From JBFFMO01 sp041390025 (lineage in GTDB: Bacteria > Myxococcota_A > Bradymonadia > Bradymonadales > Bradymonadaceae), in contig JAWKQR010000009.1 in assembly GCA_041390025.1 (NCBI GenBank), positions 62,001 through 126,000 on the forward strand: a stretch of DNA of 64,000 bases, in the 5' to 3' direction. The notes under the pieces are model-generated. The model was not told where the DNA came from, searched no databases, and worked only from the letters and a program-made list of their open reading frames with translations. Position 1 is the first letter of the stretch, and the number at the start of each line of letters is the position of its first letter. This document shows positions 18,605-27,611 of the stretch, in pieces. Both the position numbers and the translations under genes were made by a program.

Positions 18605-20946
18605 TGATGAAAACACTCCTACACATCTGCCTAGCGATGCTTCTGGTGGCCTGTGGCGACGACCAGACGACCTCTGCGCCGCCCCAGGTCACTCCCGAGG
18701 TGGATGCCGGCACAGACGTTCGGGTCGAGCCCGATGTCGCTCCCGAACAGCCCGTTCCGCGTTTCCTTGAGCTGAACATGGAGCCCGGCAAGGCCGTGTA
18801 CGCGACGCAAACGCGGCTGCTTCCCGCGGTGACCGTGTTCGACATCAACGCGGAACCGATCCCCGAAGCCCTGTTCGACGTGACGGTATCCCCAGCAGAC
18901 GCAGCAGTCGCGGTAGATGACAGGTGGGAATTGAAGACACAAGGTGAGGTCACCTTCACGGCATGCGCGCTGCTCCCGGGGGCCGATGGCGCTGCGGTTT
19001 GCGGCAGCGACACCGTGATCGTCGACAACACCCCACCGATCGTCACCCTGACCTCGCCGGTTCCCGGCCAACAGTTGGACATCGCAGACCTGCCTGTACG
19101 CGTGCAGGGCACCGTGGAGGACGATCACGGAGATGTCCGCGTGTTCGTCGACGGCGTCGAGGTTCCCGTGCAAAATGGGACGTTTGAGGCCGTGGTGAGT
19201 CCCCGCTTTGGCGTCAACCACGTCGAGGTCACGGCGACGGATCAGATCAATCCCAACACCACAATTTCGGGCATCGACTACCTGTTCGCGCCGACGTATG
19301 TCGCCGCGGGCGTCACCAAGCCAAGCTTCGACCTTGATGACGCCCTCATTTTTTGGCTGGGGCAACGGTTTGTGGACGATGGGACGCCCGCCGTGCGCGG
19401 ACCCGACGGGGCACTGGTGACGCGCGATCTTGTGGATATCTTGAACTTGGTGCTGCTCAACGTGGACCTGAACAGCCAGATTTCCAACCCGGTTCTTAGT
19501 TCGGCAGGGTCATCGCTCAACATCGACGACATCGACATCGGCAAACCCTTCGTCGATGGATCGATTGTGCAGGGCGGAATCGAACTGTACGTGCAAATCA
19601 ATGACCTTTTGGTCTCGACCCGGGGCGGGATCGAAATCAGTGGGCAGTCTGTGAACCTTGCCGGCAGTATCGAAGCCACGATGAGCGCGATCGTCCGTCT
19701 TGACGTCACCAAACCTGCCAATGGGCCGGTGGCTGTGACCGTGAGCACTCTCGAGTTGGCCGTAGAGGACGCCTCATCGAACTTTGCCTCGGCGGACGCA
19801 AACGCCGTGTTCACCCTCGCGCAGTCGGCGTTGCGGACCACCCTAGAGCAGATCCTGCTCGACACGGTGGAGGACGCGTTCATCGATCAAGTTCCTGCCT
19901 TACTTCAAGAAACGCTCAATTCCCTAGACAGCGCGCTCCAGGGACAAACCTTCGCGCTCGACCTTGGCTTGGGAACCCCCCTAACACTCAATCTCGACGC
20001 ACGCATGACGCGCTTGCAGACCTTCCGGAGGAATCGGCTTGAGGCCGGATTGTCGGGTTCGACGTCGGTTGACGTGCCCCGCGTTCAAACGCAGTCCCGA
20101 GGCGTACCGTCCATGGGCGCCGCGTCAGCGCAACCGTTTTTCCAATCCAGCAGAATCCAGATCGCGATCCAGCAGGTGTTTATAAATGGGCTGTTGCATA
20201 CGCTGTGGGACGCCGGAATTCTAGAGCTTAACGTCACCGACCAGCTGCCAATTACCGCGCAGAACGCCGTCATCTCCGCCAAAATTCAGCCGCTTATGCG
20301 CCCGCCGCTTGAGGGCCAAGACGCCACGTTGGTGCTGCAATTGGGGCAACTCGAACTTACCATCGAAGTGCTGGGGCGCCGTGACGTTTACGGCGTAAAC
20401 ATCGAGACAGGCGTCGACTTTGATCTCGTAGACAGCAGCTTGGCGCTGACCTTTGCGGACGTTCCGCGCCTCAGGACGTGGGTCATCTCAAGCACCGACG
20501 GTCGGCCGTTGTTGTCACCCGACGCGCTTGAAGGGTTGCTCCTGACACAAGTCTATCCACAGTTGCTCGCCGCGTTGAGCGGCGGACTTTCGTTTGCACT
20601 CCCCGTGCCGAGTCTGACAGGGTTGGCCAACGTCGCGCCGGCACTCTCGACCTTCGAAATCGCCTTCGGATTGCAGCGTGAGGTGGCGTTGCGAGAAGGA
20701 TGGATCGTGGTCGATGCAACACTTGACGGGTCGTTCCAAATTCGTGCTGATTTCGGGTTTACCACGTCAAAAAAATTGTGTACCTCGCACCCTTCCCCCA
20801 CGAGCCATCGTGGCTTCGAATCATCGAGTGCGCAGGAAGTACGATGCTCATTCATCTGGACAAAGACGACGTTATTCTCATCTGTGAACAGGCCACCGAA
20901 TCTTTCGAACAGGAAGACGACGGCGAACTCTTCACCGAAGAAGTGA
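18604..20946 (+). CDS. Paralogous Ig-like / TULIP-like lipoprotein
   Basis: Starts at an ATG overlapping the preceding TAA, with lipobox LVAC. It has one Ig-like domain (DGVEVPVQNGTFEAVV) and then the same two-half architecture as its neighbour: VLLNVDLNSQISN, a signature LDTVEDAFIDQVPALLQETL helix, INGLLHTLWDAGILELN and a final LAALSGGLSFALPVPSL. The paralogue ends soon after the equivalent of SFQIRADF (about 20750), whereas this frame runs 190 bases further as unlikely protein into the next gene. A missing base near the A7 run at 20769-20775, or close upstream, could have hidden the real stop, so treat the end as uncertain. Confidence 0.7.
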   Translation: MMKTLLHICLAMLLVACGDDQTTSAPPQVTPEVDAGTDVRVEPDVAPEQPVPRFLELNMEPGKAVYATQTRLLPAVTVFDINAEPIPEALFDVTVSPADAAVAVDDRWELKTQGEVTFTACALLPGADGAAVCGSDTVIVDNTPPIVTLTSPVPGQQLDIADLPVRVQGTVEDDHGDVRVFVDGVEVPVQNGTFEAVVSPRFGVNHVEVTATDQINPNTTISGIDYLFAPTYVAAGVTKPSFDLDDALIFWLGQRFVDDGTPAVRGPDGALVTRDLVDILNLVLLNVDLNSQISNPVLSSAGSSLNIDDIDIGKPFVDGSIVQGGIELYVQINDLLVSTRGGIEISGQSVNLAGSIEATMSAIVRLDVTKPANGPVAVTVSTLELAVEDASSNFASADANAVFTLAQSALRTTLEQILLDTVEDAFIDQVPALLQETLNSLDSALQGQTFALDLGLGTPLTLNLDARMTRLQTFRRNRLEAGLSGSTSVDVPRVQTQSRGVPSMGAASAQPFFQSSRIQIAIQQVFINGLLHTLWDAGILELNVTDQLPITAQNAVISAKIQPLMRPPLEGQDATLVLQLGQLELTIEVLGRRDVYGVNIETGVDFDLVDSSLALTFADVPRLRTWVISSTDGRPLLSPDALEGLLLTQVYPQLLAALSGGLSFALPVPSLTGLANVAPALSTFEIAFGLQREVALREGWIVVDATLDGSFQIRADFGFTTSKKLCTSHPSPTSHRGFESSSAQEVRCSFIWTKTTLFSSVNRPPNLSNRKTTANSSPKK

Positions 20947-21224
20947 TCAAACGGTTTGAAGAGGCCGACATCGAGACCATCGAGGCTCGAACGGGATCAT
21001 CCGCCGACGAATTCTTCATGGAAATCTTTCAAGCGTGGGATGGGATCGATTCGAGCGACATCCTCGACCTGATGACCGAGGCGTTGAGCAATATCGATGT
21101 CGATCTGACGTATGACGAAATCGAAGAAGACGACGACGACGATAGCTTCGAGGACGACGACGAGGATGAGGACGACGATTTCGACGACGACGAAGAAGAG
21201 TACGAAGAGAGCTTTGACGACTGA
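20844..21224 (+). CDS. Small protein with polyacidic C-terminal tail
   Basis: 126 residues. The first 85 form a regular mixed alpha/beta domain (LIHLDKDDVILICEQATESF, then helices rich in Glu). The last 40 are almost only Asp and Glu with a few Phe, Tyr and Ser. AGGA lies eight bases before the ATG. I do not recognise the family. No signal peptide is present, so it is probably cytosolic; such tails often mimic nucleic acid or bind basic proteins. It sits between the lipoprotein pair and the tRNA-modification genes, 10 bases before the probable mnmD start. Confidence 0.7.
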   Translation: MLIHLDKDDVILICEQATESFEQEDDGELFTEEVIKRFEEADIETIEARTGSSADEFFMEIFQAWDGIDSSDILDLMTEALSNIDVDLTYDEIEEDDDDDSFEDDDEDEDDDFDDDEEEYEESFDD

Positions 21225-21234
21225 TCGTCGCGCC

Positions 21235-21906
21235 GTGAAGCACCTCGAATGGATCGAAACCGGGGACGGGTCCATGACGGTTCGAGACGTTCAACGGGAC
21301 GTCACCTATCGAAGCACCGATGGTGCGCGTGCCGAGGCGCTTCATGTCTTCGTGGAGGGCACCGATGTAGGGATGAACCCACGTTGTGTGCTTGAGTTTG
21401 GTTTCGGACTCGCAACCAACTTCTGCCTGACCGCGACACGTCATCCAACCCTCGACTATTTCGCGGTCGAGCGCGCTCCCGTTGATCCAGAGTATGTGGC
21501 CGGGGATGGCCCCGCGGCCGACTTCGCCCGTGATGCGCTTGAGCAGCTGCATGTCTATGGCAGCTTTGAGGGTGCGCTCAACGGCTGGAGACTGAGTCTG
21601 GTCAGCGATTGGCGGGAACTCTCAGGCGTGGCCGCCCACTCGGTCTATCACGACCCGTTTGGTCCAACGGTGGAGCCCGCCAGCTGGTCTGCCGACGTCT
21701 TCGCGTGGGAAGCAGGGAATCTGCGAACGGATGGCATTCTGGGAACGTACAGCGCCGCCACAAGTGTGCGGCGCGCTATGGCCAGCGCTGGGTTGTGCGT
21801 CTCGCGTGTCGCGGGGATCGGTCGGAAGCGGGAAATAACGTTGGCTGCGCGTGATGCGTCGGTCTTGAAGGGAAAACTCATCTCGCGAGAGAAACTTCTT
21901 GGCTAG
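21235..21906 (+). CDS. mnmD: MnmD-type tRNA mnm5U34 methyltransferase
   Basis: About 223 residues with the MnmC2/MnmD SAM-dependent methyltransferase pattern: VLEFGFGLATNFCLTA for SAM binding, VYHDPFGPTVEPASWSADVF, and GTYSAATSVRRAMASAGL near the C-terminus. It completes the mnm5(s2)U wobble modification of tRNA by methylating the aminomethyl group. In enterobacteria this domain is the N-terminal half of MnmC; here it stands alone. The start is uncertain: the GTG at 21235 precedes the first family-like residues, and upstream codons overlap the acidic gene. It overlaps the FAD gene by 8 bases. Confidence 0.82.
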   Translation: MKHLEWIETGDGSMTVRDVQRDVTYRSTDGARAEALHVFVEGTDVGMNPRCVLEFGFGLATNFCLTATRHPTLDYFAVERAPVDPEYVAGDGPAADFARDALEQLHVYGSFEGALNGWRLSLVSDWRELSGVAAHSVYHDPFGPTVEPASWSADVFAWEAGNLRTDGILGTYSAATSVRRAMASAGLCVSRVAGIGRKREITLAARDASVLKGKLISREKLLG

Positions 21907-22808
21907 ATTTGCGGTCATCGGGGCGGGTTTGCTCGGACGCAGCGTGGCGCACCTGCTCGAAGATGTCGTGATCTACGATGCAGGGGGCCCTAGAGCGTCG
22001 GACGTACCTGCGGCCATCTGCCATCCATACCCTGGCAGATCGTTCGACATTCCAGACCATCAATGGTTTGCCTGGGAACGCGCCGGTGCATGGTTCGAAC
22101 AACATTCTTCAGGGGTTTTCCCCGTATGGGGTTGAACGCCAAGCCGATCCCCGTTTGGCGTCAAGTCTCAAGCGCATTGGCGACTGCCAAGTTCCGGTGG
22201 AACAGACATCCACTGGCTTTCGATACGGCGGAGCGTGGGTCGTCGATGTTCCGTCGTATCTCGCGCAGCTCGCGCCGTGGGCGCCTGTGGTTGAAGGTGA
22301 GGTCGACCTTCGCGGCACCACCATCACCACCGTTCAAGGCGTAACGACGACCTACACGCCGTTGTGGTCTGCCCGGGGTTGGGCTGAACGCGTGGGTGCC
22401 AGGGGTCGACGCGGAGACGGTCTTCGGTGACCTCGCGAGTTTCGAGGATGGTCTCCCGCGCTCACTTGGAGCCTGCCACGCCTATCCAAACCCGGTCGGT
22501 GGCATCACTGTGGGGCATTCGTTCCTGACGGCCGCTCGCTCGAAGGAAGCTGCCGAGGCGGACTATCGCCGACGCGCTGCGCAGGATGGCGTGGAGCTCG
22601 GCGCGCCTTGGCGTGGCATGGCGCGCGTGCCGTGGTGCGCGCCGATCGGCAGCCGATCGTCTACGAGCGGTCGAGCCAGTGTTTTGTCGTAGGCGGTTTG
22701 GGGGCCAAGGGGCTTTTGTTCTCGGCCGCGCTTGCCGAGGCGGTCTGCGCGACCGTTATGGATGCGGCGCCGATTCCCGAACACTACCGTTGGCCTCGGG
22801 TCAGATGA
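21899..22808 (+). pseudogene. MnmC1-like FAD-dependent oxidoreductase, frame broken three times
   Basis: A TTG start preceded by GAGAGA gives an FAD-binding fold (FAVIGAGLLGRSVAHLLE). Its neighbour makes it the likely MnmC1 partner, which removes the carboxymethyl group from cmnm5U34 so that MnmD can methylate the product. The protein changes frame near 22110-22130 (one extra base), 22395-22405 (one extra base) and 22610-22640 (one base lost). Each new frame continues family-like sequence, ending with CFVVGGLGAKGLLFSAALAE, the usual C-terminal FAD motif. I think the breaks are assembly errors in an intact gene. The alternative is a decayed DadA-like oxidase. Confidence 0.65.
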
Positions 22809-23703
22809 CCCACGGTGCGGGGTTGAGTTGCTCAGCCAAGTAGTCAATGAACAACCGGACCTTGGCTGAAAGGTGGCGGTTGTGAGGGTAGAGCGCCCAG
22901 ATCGCGCGGTTCTCTGGCATCCATTCTGACAGAATCTCGACGAGCGTCCCGCGCTTCAAATCCTCGTTGGCGATGAAATCCGGCAGGATGCAGATGCCCA
23001 AACTGCGTCGGGCAGCCTCCTGCAAGGCCACACCGTTGTTGGCTCGGAATCGGCCCTCCACCGCGACGTGGACCACCTCGCCATCACGGGACTCAAATCG
23101 CCACGTGTTGGGCGATGCCTGATACGCGTAGTGCATGCATTTGTGAGCGGCCAGATCCGCGGGCCGTTCCGGTCGGCCGAGCCGCTCGATGTATTGCGGA
23201 CTCGCGCACACGACCAACCGTATGTCCGCGATCTTTTTCGCGATAAAGCTCGAGTCGGCCAAGCTGCCAATCCGAATCGCGAGGTCAAAACCCTCATCGA
23301 TGACATCAACTTGGCGGTCCGAGAAATCCATGTCGATGGTCAACTCCTCGTTTTCGCACATGAACTGCGTCGCAATCGGCGTCAGGTACTGCAACCCAAA
23401 GGTCATCGGGGCCGATATCTTCAATGTCCCCCGGGGCGCCGTGTTCAACTGCATGACGGCGCGCTCGGCCTCATCAATGTCGTCCAGAATGCGACGCGCC
23501 CTCTCGTAGAATGCCAACCCCGCGTCTGTGGTCGCGATCTTGCGGGTGGTTCGATTGAGCAATCGCACGCCAAGGTGATCTTCCAATCCCGAGATCTGCT
23601 TGCTGACAAACGACTTCGAAACGCCCAAGCGGTCCGCCGCGTGCGTGAAGCTGCCTTGGTCAACGACCTCAACGAAAATCTCCAGATCAACCACGCGGCT
23701 CAT
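22801..23703 (-). CDS. LysR-family transcriptional regulator
   Basis: 300 residues. The N-terminal winged helix-turn-helix shows FVEVVDQGSFTHAADRLGVS and the typical recognition helix SFVSKQISGLEDHLGV. The effector-binding domain follows (LTPIATQFMCENEELTIDMD). It belongs to the large group related to AaeR/DsdC-like single-gene regulators and probably controls the divergent pirin gene through the 95-base spacer. Its stop overlaps the end of the convergent oxidoreductase gene by 8 bases. Confidence 0.92.
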   Translation of the reverse strand: MSRVVDLEIFVEVVDQGSFTHAADRLGVSKSFVSKQISGLEDHLGVRLLNRTTRKIATTDAGLAFYERARRILDDIDEAERAVMQLNTAPRGTLKISAPMTFGLQYLTPIATQFMCENEELTIDMDFSDRQVDVIDEGFDLAIRIGSLADSSFIAKKIADIRLVVCASPQYIERLGRPERPADLAAHKCMHYAYQASPNTWRFESRDGEVVHVAVEGRFRANNGVALQEAARRSLGICILPDFIANEDLKRGTLVEILSEWMPENRAIWALYPHNRHLSAKVRLFIDYLAEQLNPAPWVI

Positions 23704-23798
23704 TGTTTCTCCTGAGCGATAAATCGTTGCTGAATGATGGTCTTATCTTTCCGGGAAACAACCTACTTTCACTACGAAGCAACTTGGAGGAGCACAAC

Positions 23799-24491
23799 AT
23801 GAAAGCGATTCGTAAATCCGGTGAACGTGGAGCCACAACAATCGACTGGTTGGACAGCAAACACACATTTTCGTTTGGGTCTTACTTCGACCCCAACTTC
23901 ATGGGCTTCCACACGTTGCGTGTGATCAACGACGATCGCGTGAAACCCGGTGCCGGCTTTGGCGCCCACGGTCACGCGAACATGGAGATCATCAGCTACG
24001 TGGTCGAAGGGGCGCTTGAGCACAAGGATAGCCTGGGCACCGGCAGCGTCATTCGCCCAGGTGAGGTACAAAAGATGAGCGCCGGCAGGGGAATTCGACA
24101 CAGCGAGTACAACGCAAGCAAGGTCGAACCCGTCCGCTTTCTTCAGATCTGGATTCCGCCCAATGAAATGAACGTGGAGCCCAGCTATGAGCAAAAAACG
24201 ATTCCGCCTCGCAGCGGCGAGTTTGTCCTGATCGTTTCGCCCGATGGGAAGGAGGGGAGCGTCACCGTGCATCAGGACGCTTGGATCTATCGCGCGGTGC
24301 TCAACGCCGGTGATGAAGTCAGTCACACCCTCGGCGCGGACCGAAAAGTGTGGCTGCAAGTCGTCAAGGGGCAACTGGACGTCGATGGCGACGCGCTCGT
24401 CGAAGGTGACGGGCTGGCGATGGTCGACGAAACAAGCATGACACTTCGCACCGACGACCATGCCGAGGTCCTGCTCTTTGAGCTCGCCTAG
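23799..24491 (+). CDS. Pirin family protein (quercetin 2,3-dioxygenase-like bicupin)
   Basis: 230 residues. GGAGG lies eight bases before the ATG. The pirin N-terminal cupin shows the metal ligands in GFGAHGHANMEIISYV and the later Glu/His in MSAGRGIRHSEYN. The C-terminal cupin is the short YhhW-like form. Family members oxidise flavonoids or act as redox-sensing co-regulators. The divergent LysR gene suggests local control, and LysR-pirin pairs are common, so induction by a phenolic compound is a reasonable inference. Confidence 0.9.
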   Translation: MKAIRKSGERGATTIDWLDSKHTFSFGSYFDPNFMGFHTLRVINDDRVKPGAGFGAHGHANMEIISYVVEGALEHKDSLGTGSVIRPGEVQKMSAGRGIRHSEYNASKVEPVRFLQIWIPPNEMNVEPSYEQKTIPPRSGEFVLIVSPDGKEGSVTVHQDAWIYRAVLNAGDEVSHTLGADRKVWLQVVKGQLDVDGDALVEGDGLAMVDETSMTLRTDDHAEVLLFELA

Positions 24492-24940
24492 TTGTTGGCC
24501 GCAGCCTGAGCGCGCAGGTCTGCTTCCTTGCTCACCTCGGCCGCGTAGTTCGGGTCGAGGCGCTGAATCAGAAGCCACTCAAAGTCGAGATCGCGGTTGG
24601 TGGACGTGCTCCCGGACTCTCGCTGTTCGCTGCGTGTGAAGTTGACCCGATAGCCAGCGTTTACTTTGGTCGCGGTCACCAAGTAGCGGCGCTCGGTTTG
24701 CCCGTCGGTGGCCCACTCGGTCTCCAACGTGTTCCCGTCCGAGTCGCGGACCTGATACCCGTACTCAAACAGAATCTTTCGCGCCTCGGGGAACACAGTC
24801 TCGATCGAGCGTTTGTGCACATAGGCTTCGGTTGCTCGATGGATGTAGTTCTGGCGCGCGCTGTTGGCCCGCATGCTGCTGCATCCGAACACCATGGGGA
24901 ACACCAGCAAAAGCGACAACAAAACAAAGAATGAGCGCAT
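24488..24940 (-). CDS. Lipoprotein of unknown function
   Basis: 150 residues. A hydrophobic leader ends in the lipobox-like VFGC at about residue 20. The mature part (VFPEARKILFEYGYQVRDSD) has the alpha-beta pattern of small outer-membrane-attached lipoproteins such as BamC/DUF4136 relatives, but I cannot assign a family. GGAG lies seven bases before the ATG. The gene converges on the pirin gene with a four-base overlap. Confidence 0.7.
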   Translation of the reverse strand: MRSFFVLLSLLLVFPMVFGCSSMRANSARQNYIHRATEAYVHKRSIETVFPEARKILFEYGYQVRDSDGNTLETEWATDGQTERRYLVTATKVNAGYRVNFTRSEQRESGSTSTNRDLDFEWLLIQRLDPNYAAEVSKEADLRAQAAANN

Positions 24941-24994
24941 CGGAAACTCCGTTCTAAAGTAGGTGCAGTAGGGACGACTGCGGTGCGCGATTAT

Positions 24995-25690
24995 TCACAA
25001 CACAACCTCAACGCCGAGCGTAAACTCTGACCGAAGCGTGGACGTCGACCAAGTTTTTCGGAACGGAATGCCTTGAACTTCTTCGGTCGTGCGAAACAGA
25101 AACAACTGCTCCCACTTAAACAGAAGGTCACCGCGAAAGTAGACGTGGTCGCTGTACTTCCATCGCCCGCCGATGACGGGGCTCAAAAGGTATCCCACGC
25201 GAGGCAGGTCGAAGACCCCTACCTCTTGGTCTTTGAGCCGATCGATTTCATCCTGAAACTCTCCGTCGGGCATCAGGACCGGGACGCCCACCATTCCACC
25301 AAGCATCACATCGATCTTGTCCGTGACCGGCAAGATGTACTCCAGCCGTGCCGAAAGCTCGAGCAGACGCCCGAACTCGTATGTCTGGGTTTCATCGTTT
25401 TCGTCCTCAGGGGTGATCGATGCGATGTAGCTTCCGTAGTAGGTCAACTGCCCCCCAAGACGGAACGACTTTGTCCACGGCTTCAGGACATAAATCGACC
25501 CGCTAAGGAATCCGTCGCTCGAAAAAGCGAACGATTCGTCGCGGAGCTCGACGCTTGCTTGCTCTTCGCCGCTGAGGTCACTGTCTTCTGTGAACCCACC
25601 CACGCCAATGCCCAGAACGGTTTGCGCACAGACCGGCACGCTGCACAAGCACACGAACAGAGCCAGTGCCCCGCTCAGAAATCGATTCAT
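24995..25690 (-). CDS. Probable outer-membrane beta-barrel protein
   Basis: 231 residues. A signal peptide ending in VCAQ precedes alternating amphipathic strands such as RLGGQLTYYGSYIAS, LSARLEYILPVTDKIDVMLG and VYFRGDLLFKWEQLFLF, with a terminal hydrophobic strand ending VEVVL. This is typical of small outer-membrane barrels, but no specific family is recognised. The start at 25690 is the first Met before the signal peptide. Confidence 0.7.
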   Translation of the reverse strand: MNRFLSGALALFVCLCSVPVCAQTVLGIGVGGFTEDSDLSGEEQASVELRDESFAFSSDGFLSGSIYVLKPWTKSFRLGGQLTYYGSYIASITPEDENDETQTYEFGRLLELSARLEYILPVTDKIDVMLGGMVGVPVLMPDGEFQDEIDRLKDQEVGVFDLPRVGYLLSPVIGGRWKYSDHVYFRGDLLFKWEQLFLFRTTEEVQGIPFRKTWSTSTLRSEFTLGVEVVL

Positions 25691-25759
25691 GTTCTTACTC
25701 GCGAAATGATTGTCTGTAGTTTGTGGCAACCACGCATTCTGTCAACCATCCCTGCGGAA

Positions 25760-25788
25760 TTGACGGGCGCCCCCGTAAAACGTACTTT
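25760..25788 (+). promoter_or_regulatory. Sigma-70-like promoter
   Basis: TTGACG (25760-25765) and TACTTT (25783-25788) are separated by exactly 17 bases. The GTG start of the DUF1549-like gene lies 37 bases downstream, leaving room for a short leader with AGGAGG at 25816-25821. It probably drives the three-gene operon that follows. Confidence 0.55.
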
Positions 25789-25825
25789 TATGTCAACGTT
25801 TTGACGCCACAATTTAGGAGGCCGA

Positions 25826-27604
25826 GTGTTACGTGTGACCGCAATCTTTTGCGCCGCGTTCTTCGCCATGGTCGGATGTGACGATCCGGGGTTCAACTTT
25901 GATGACCCGGCACGGGGGCCGTCTGACCTCGTCGGAGGGCCCAATAAAGTCAGCAACGGCGAGTTCTTTGGCGGAAACGACGAGCTTCCCGCGGCGCGTG
26001 TCGTCGCACCCCCAATCGACGACACGGTGCTGCCCGATTGCGGCCCCACCTGCGAGGCCTACTGCGACTCCTTGCAACTCACGAACCCCGTCAACCGGGG
26101 CGTGTGTCAAAGCCTCTGGGGTGTGGGGTTGTCTCACCAACCCATCGTGAAGGTCGAGGCATGTCGGCGACTGTTCGTGGACCTCGTGGGGCGGTTCCCC
26201 TCCCGCGAAGAAGTCATCAACACGTGCGATGGCAAGACGTGGGGCGAGGTCGCGCTGAACCTCATCAATCGCCCCGAGTTTGTGAAGGTCAACCAAAAGC
26301 TGTGGTCCGACCGGCTGCAGTACGACACTCAATCGGTCAGCGTCGAGCGCATCTACGACATGGACAACCTTGTCGGGAAACTCTTCCGCGGTGAGATCGC
26401 GTACGATGAATTTGCCGCCGTGACGAGCGCCCATCCCATCATCACGGCGCCTCGCGACGCCTGAAGACCGGACCGACTACCTCTACCAGCTGTTTTTCGG
26501 ACGCCCGCCACTTGGCAGCGAGTCGGCCGACATGAGCCGTTTGTACGGCGCTTGGTACCAAGGGTATTACGACCACCCACAGCTACAAATGCGATTGCCC
26601 GACGCGCACATCCAGTATCCATGCGTCGACGACAACGGGAACGTCAATCAGGACCTTCGGTCCGAGTGCACCAGCACGCTGTACGGACAGTACACGGAGC
26701 TGATTCTCGAGCCCGACATTCGTGCGCGCCTTGATGAACGTGGAAATCTGACGATGTGGAGCGGCATCCTCAAGGCCAGCGAGTGGCAAAAACTCCAAGC
26801 TCCTGGGCGATTGTTGGCGACTCAGCAACTGTTCTGGGAGAAAGCCGTCGACGATGTCCTCGAGCAGTATCTCGACTACGATCTTGGCAATCTGGTGCCG
26901 ACCGTCCGCGATGAGCTCGTGCGGTATTTTCTGGAGTACGGCGGCGACATTCGCGCTCTACACTTTGCCGTGGTCACCTCGGTTCCTTACCTTCAATCGG
27001 CCACGAACTCCACGCCCACGGCCTACCGTTGGACCTTTGGGCCCTTGCGCCAAGTGGGGGCTGAAGCGTGGATCGATTCGATGAAGTCGATGACGGGTTA
27101 CGATATCGGCGACTGCGATCACCGACTGACTCGGCCGGACGACTTTCTGGAGACGGAGACCGTCGCCGGTGTGGCATTGGTGGAGCGCTCGAACTGGAGA
27201 TTCGACGACAACGGCGTGGACTACAGCTACCGAAACGTCGCCCGCGGATTGGGCGGATGTCCCGACAACAGCGTCGGGGGGCGCTTCAAAATCATCTCGA
27301 TCTTGACGACCGCCCAGCAACTCAACTTTGTCAACCGCGTCTGCGACCCAGCGTTTGAGGGGCGTGGGGCGGACATCGCGTCGCTGCTGCCCGCTGGCGT
27401 CGGTCCAAACGACGCACTGTCGCAGGCGAGCGCCGCGCAGATCTTCTCACACCAGATCGGCACATTTTTTGGTCGGCTCGCCAGCGAGGAAGAGATTGCT
27501 GAGCTCAGTCGCTCAGCGAAGAGTGCTCGGGTTGCACCGCGTCTCAATTTGCACGTCCCACCTGTTTCGCGCTGCTCTCGAGCGCTGAAATGCTCTTCTA
27601 CTGA
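25826..27604 (+). CDS. DUF1549-like secreted lipoprotein, two frameshifts
   Basis: A GTG start four bases after AGGAGG gives a signal peptide with lipobox-like FAMVGC. The protein has a Cys-rich N-terminus (DCGPTCEAYCD) and the helix CRRLFVDLVGRFPSREEV that recalls DUF1549, then long helical segments to about 590 residues. The frame breaks at 26446-26447, where dropping one G restores TRLATPEDRTDYLYQLFFGR, and again near 27490-27525. Read in the third frame, the end becomes ARPTCFALLSSAEMLFY with a stop at 27602, eight bases before the DUF1501 gene. DUF1549 genes typically sit beside DUF1501 genes, as here. The role is unknown. Confidence 0.75.
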
Positions 27605-27611
27605 GGTCACG

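Noticed and set aside
23704..23798. Promoter boxes in the LysR-pirin spacer
   Set aside because: TTGCTG and TATCTT are present but only 11 bases apart. No convincing pair or T-N11-A operator could be fixed by eye.
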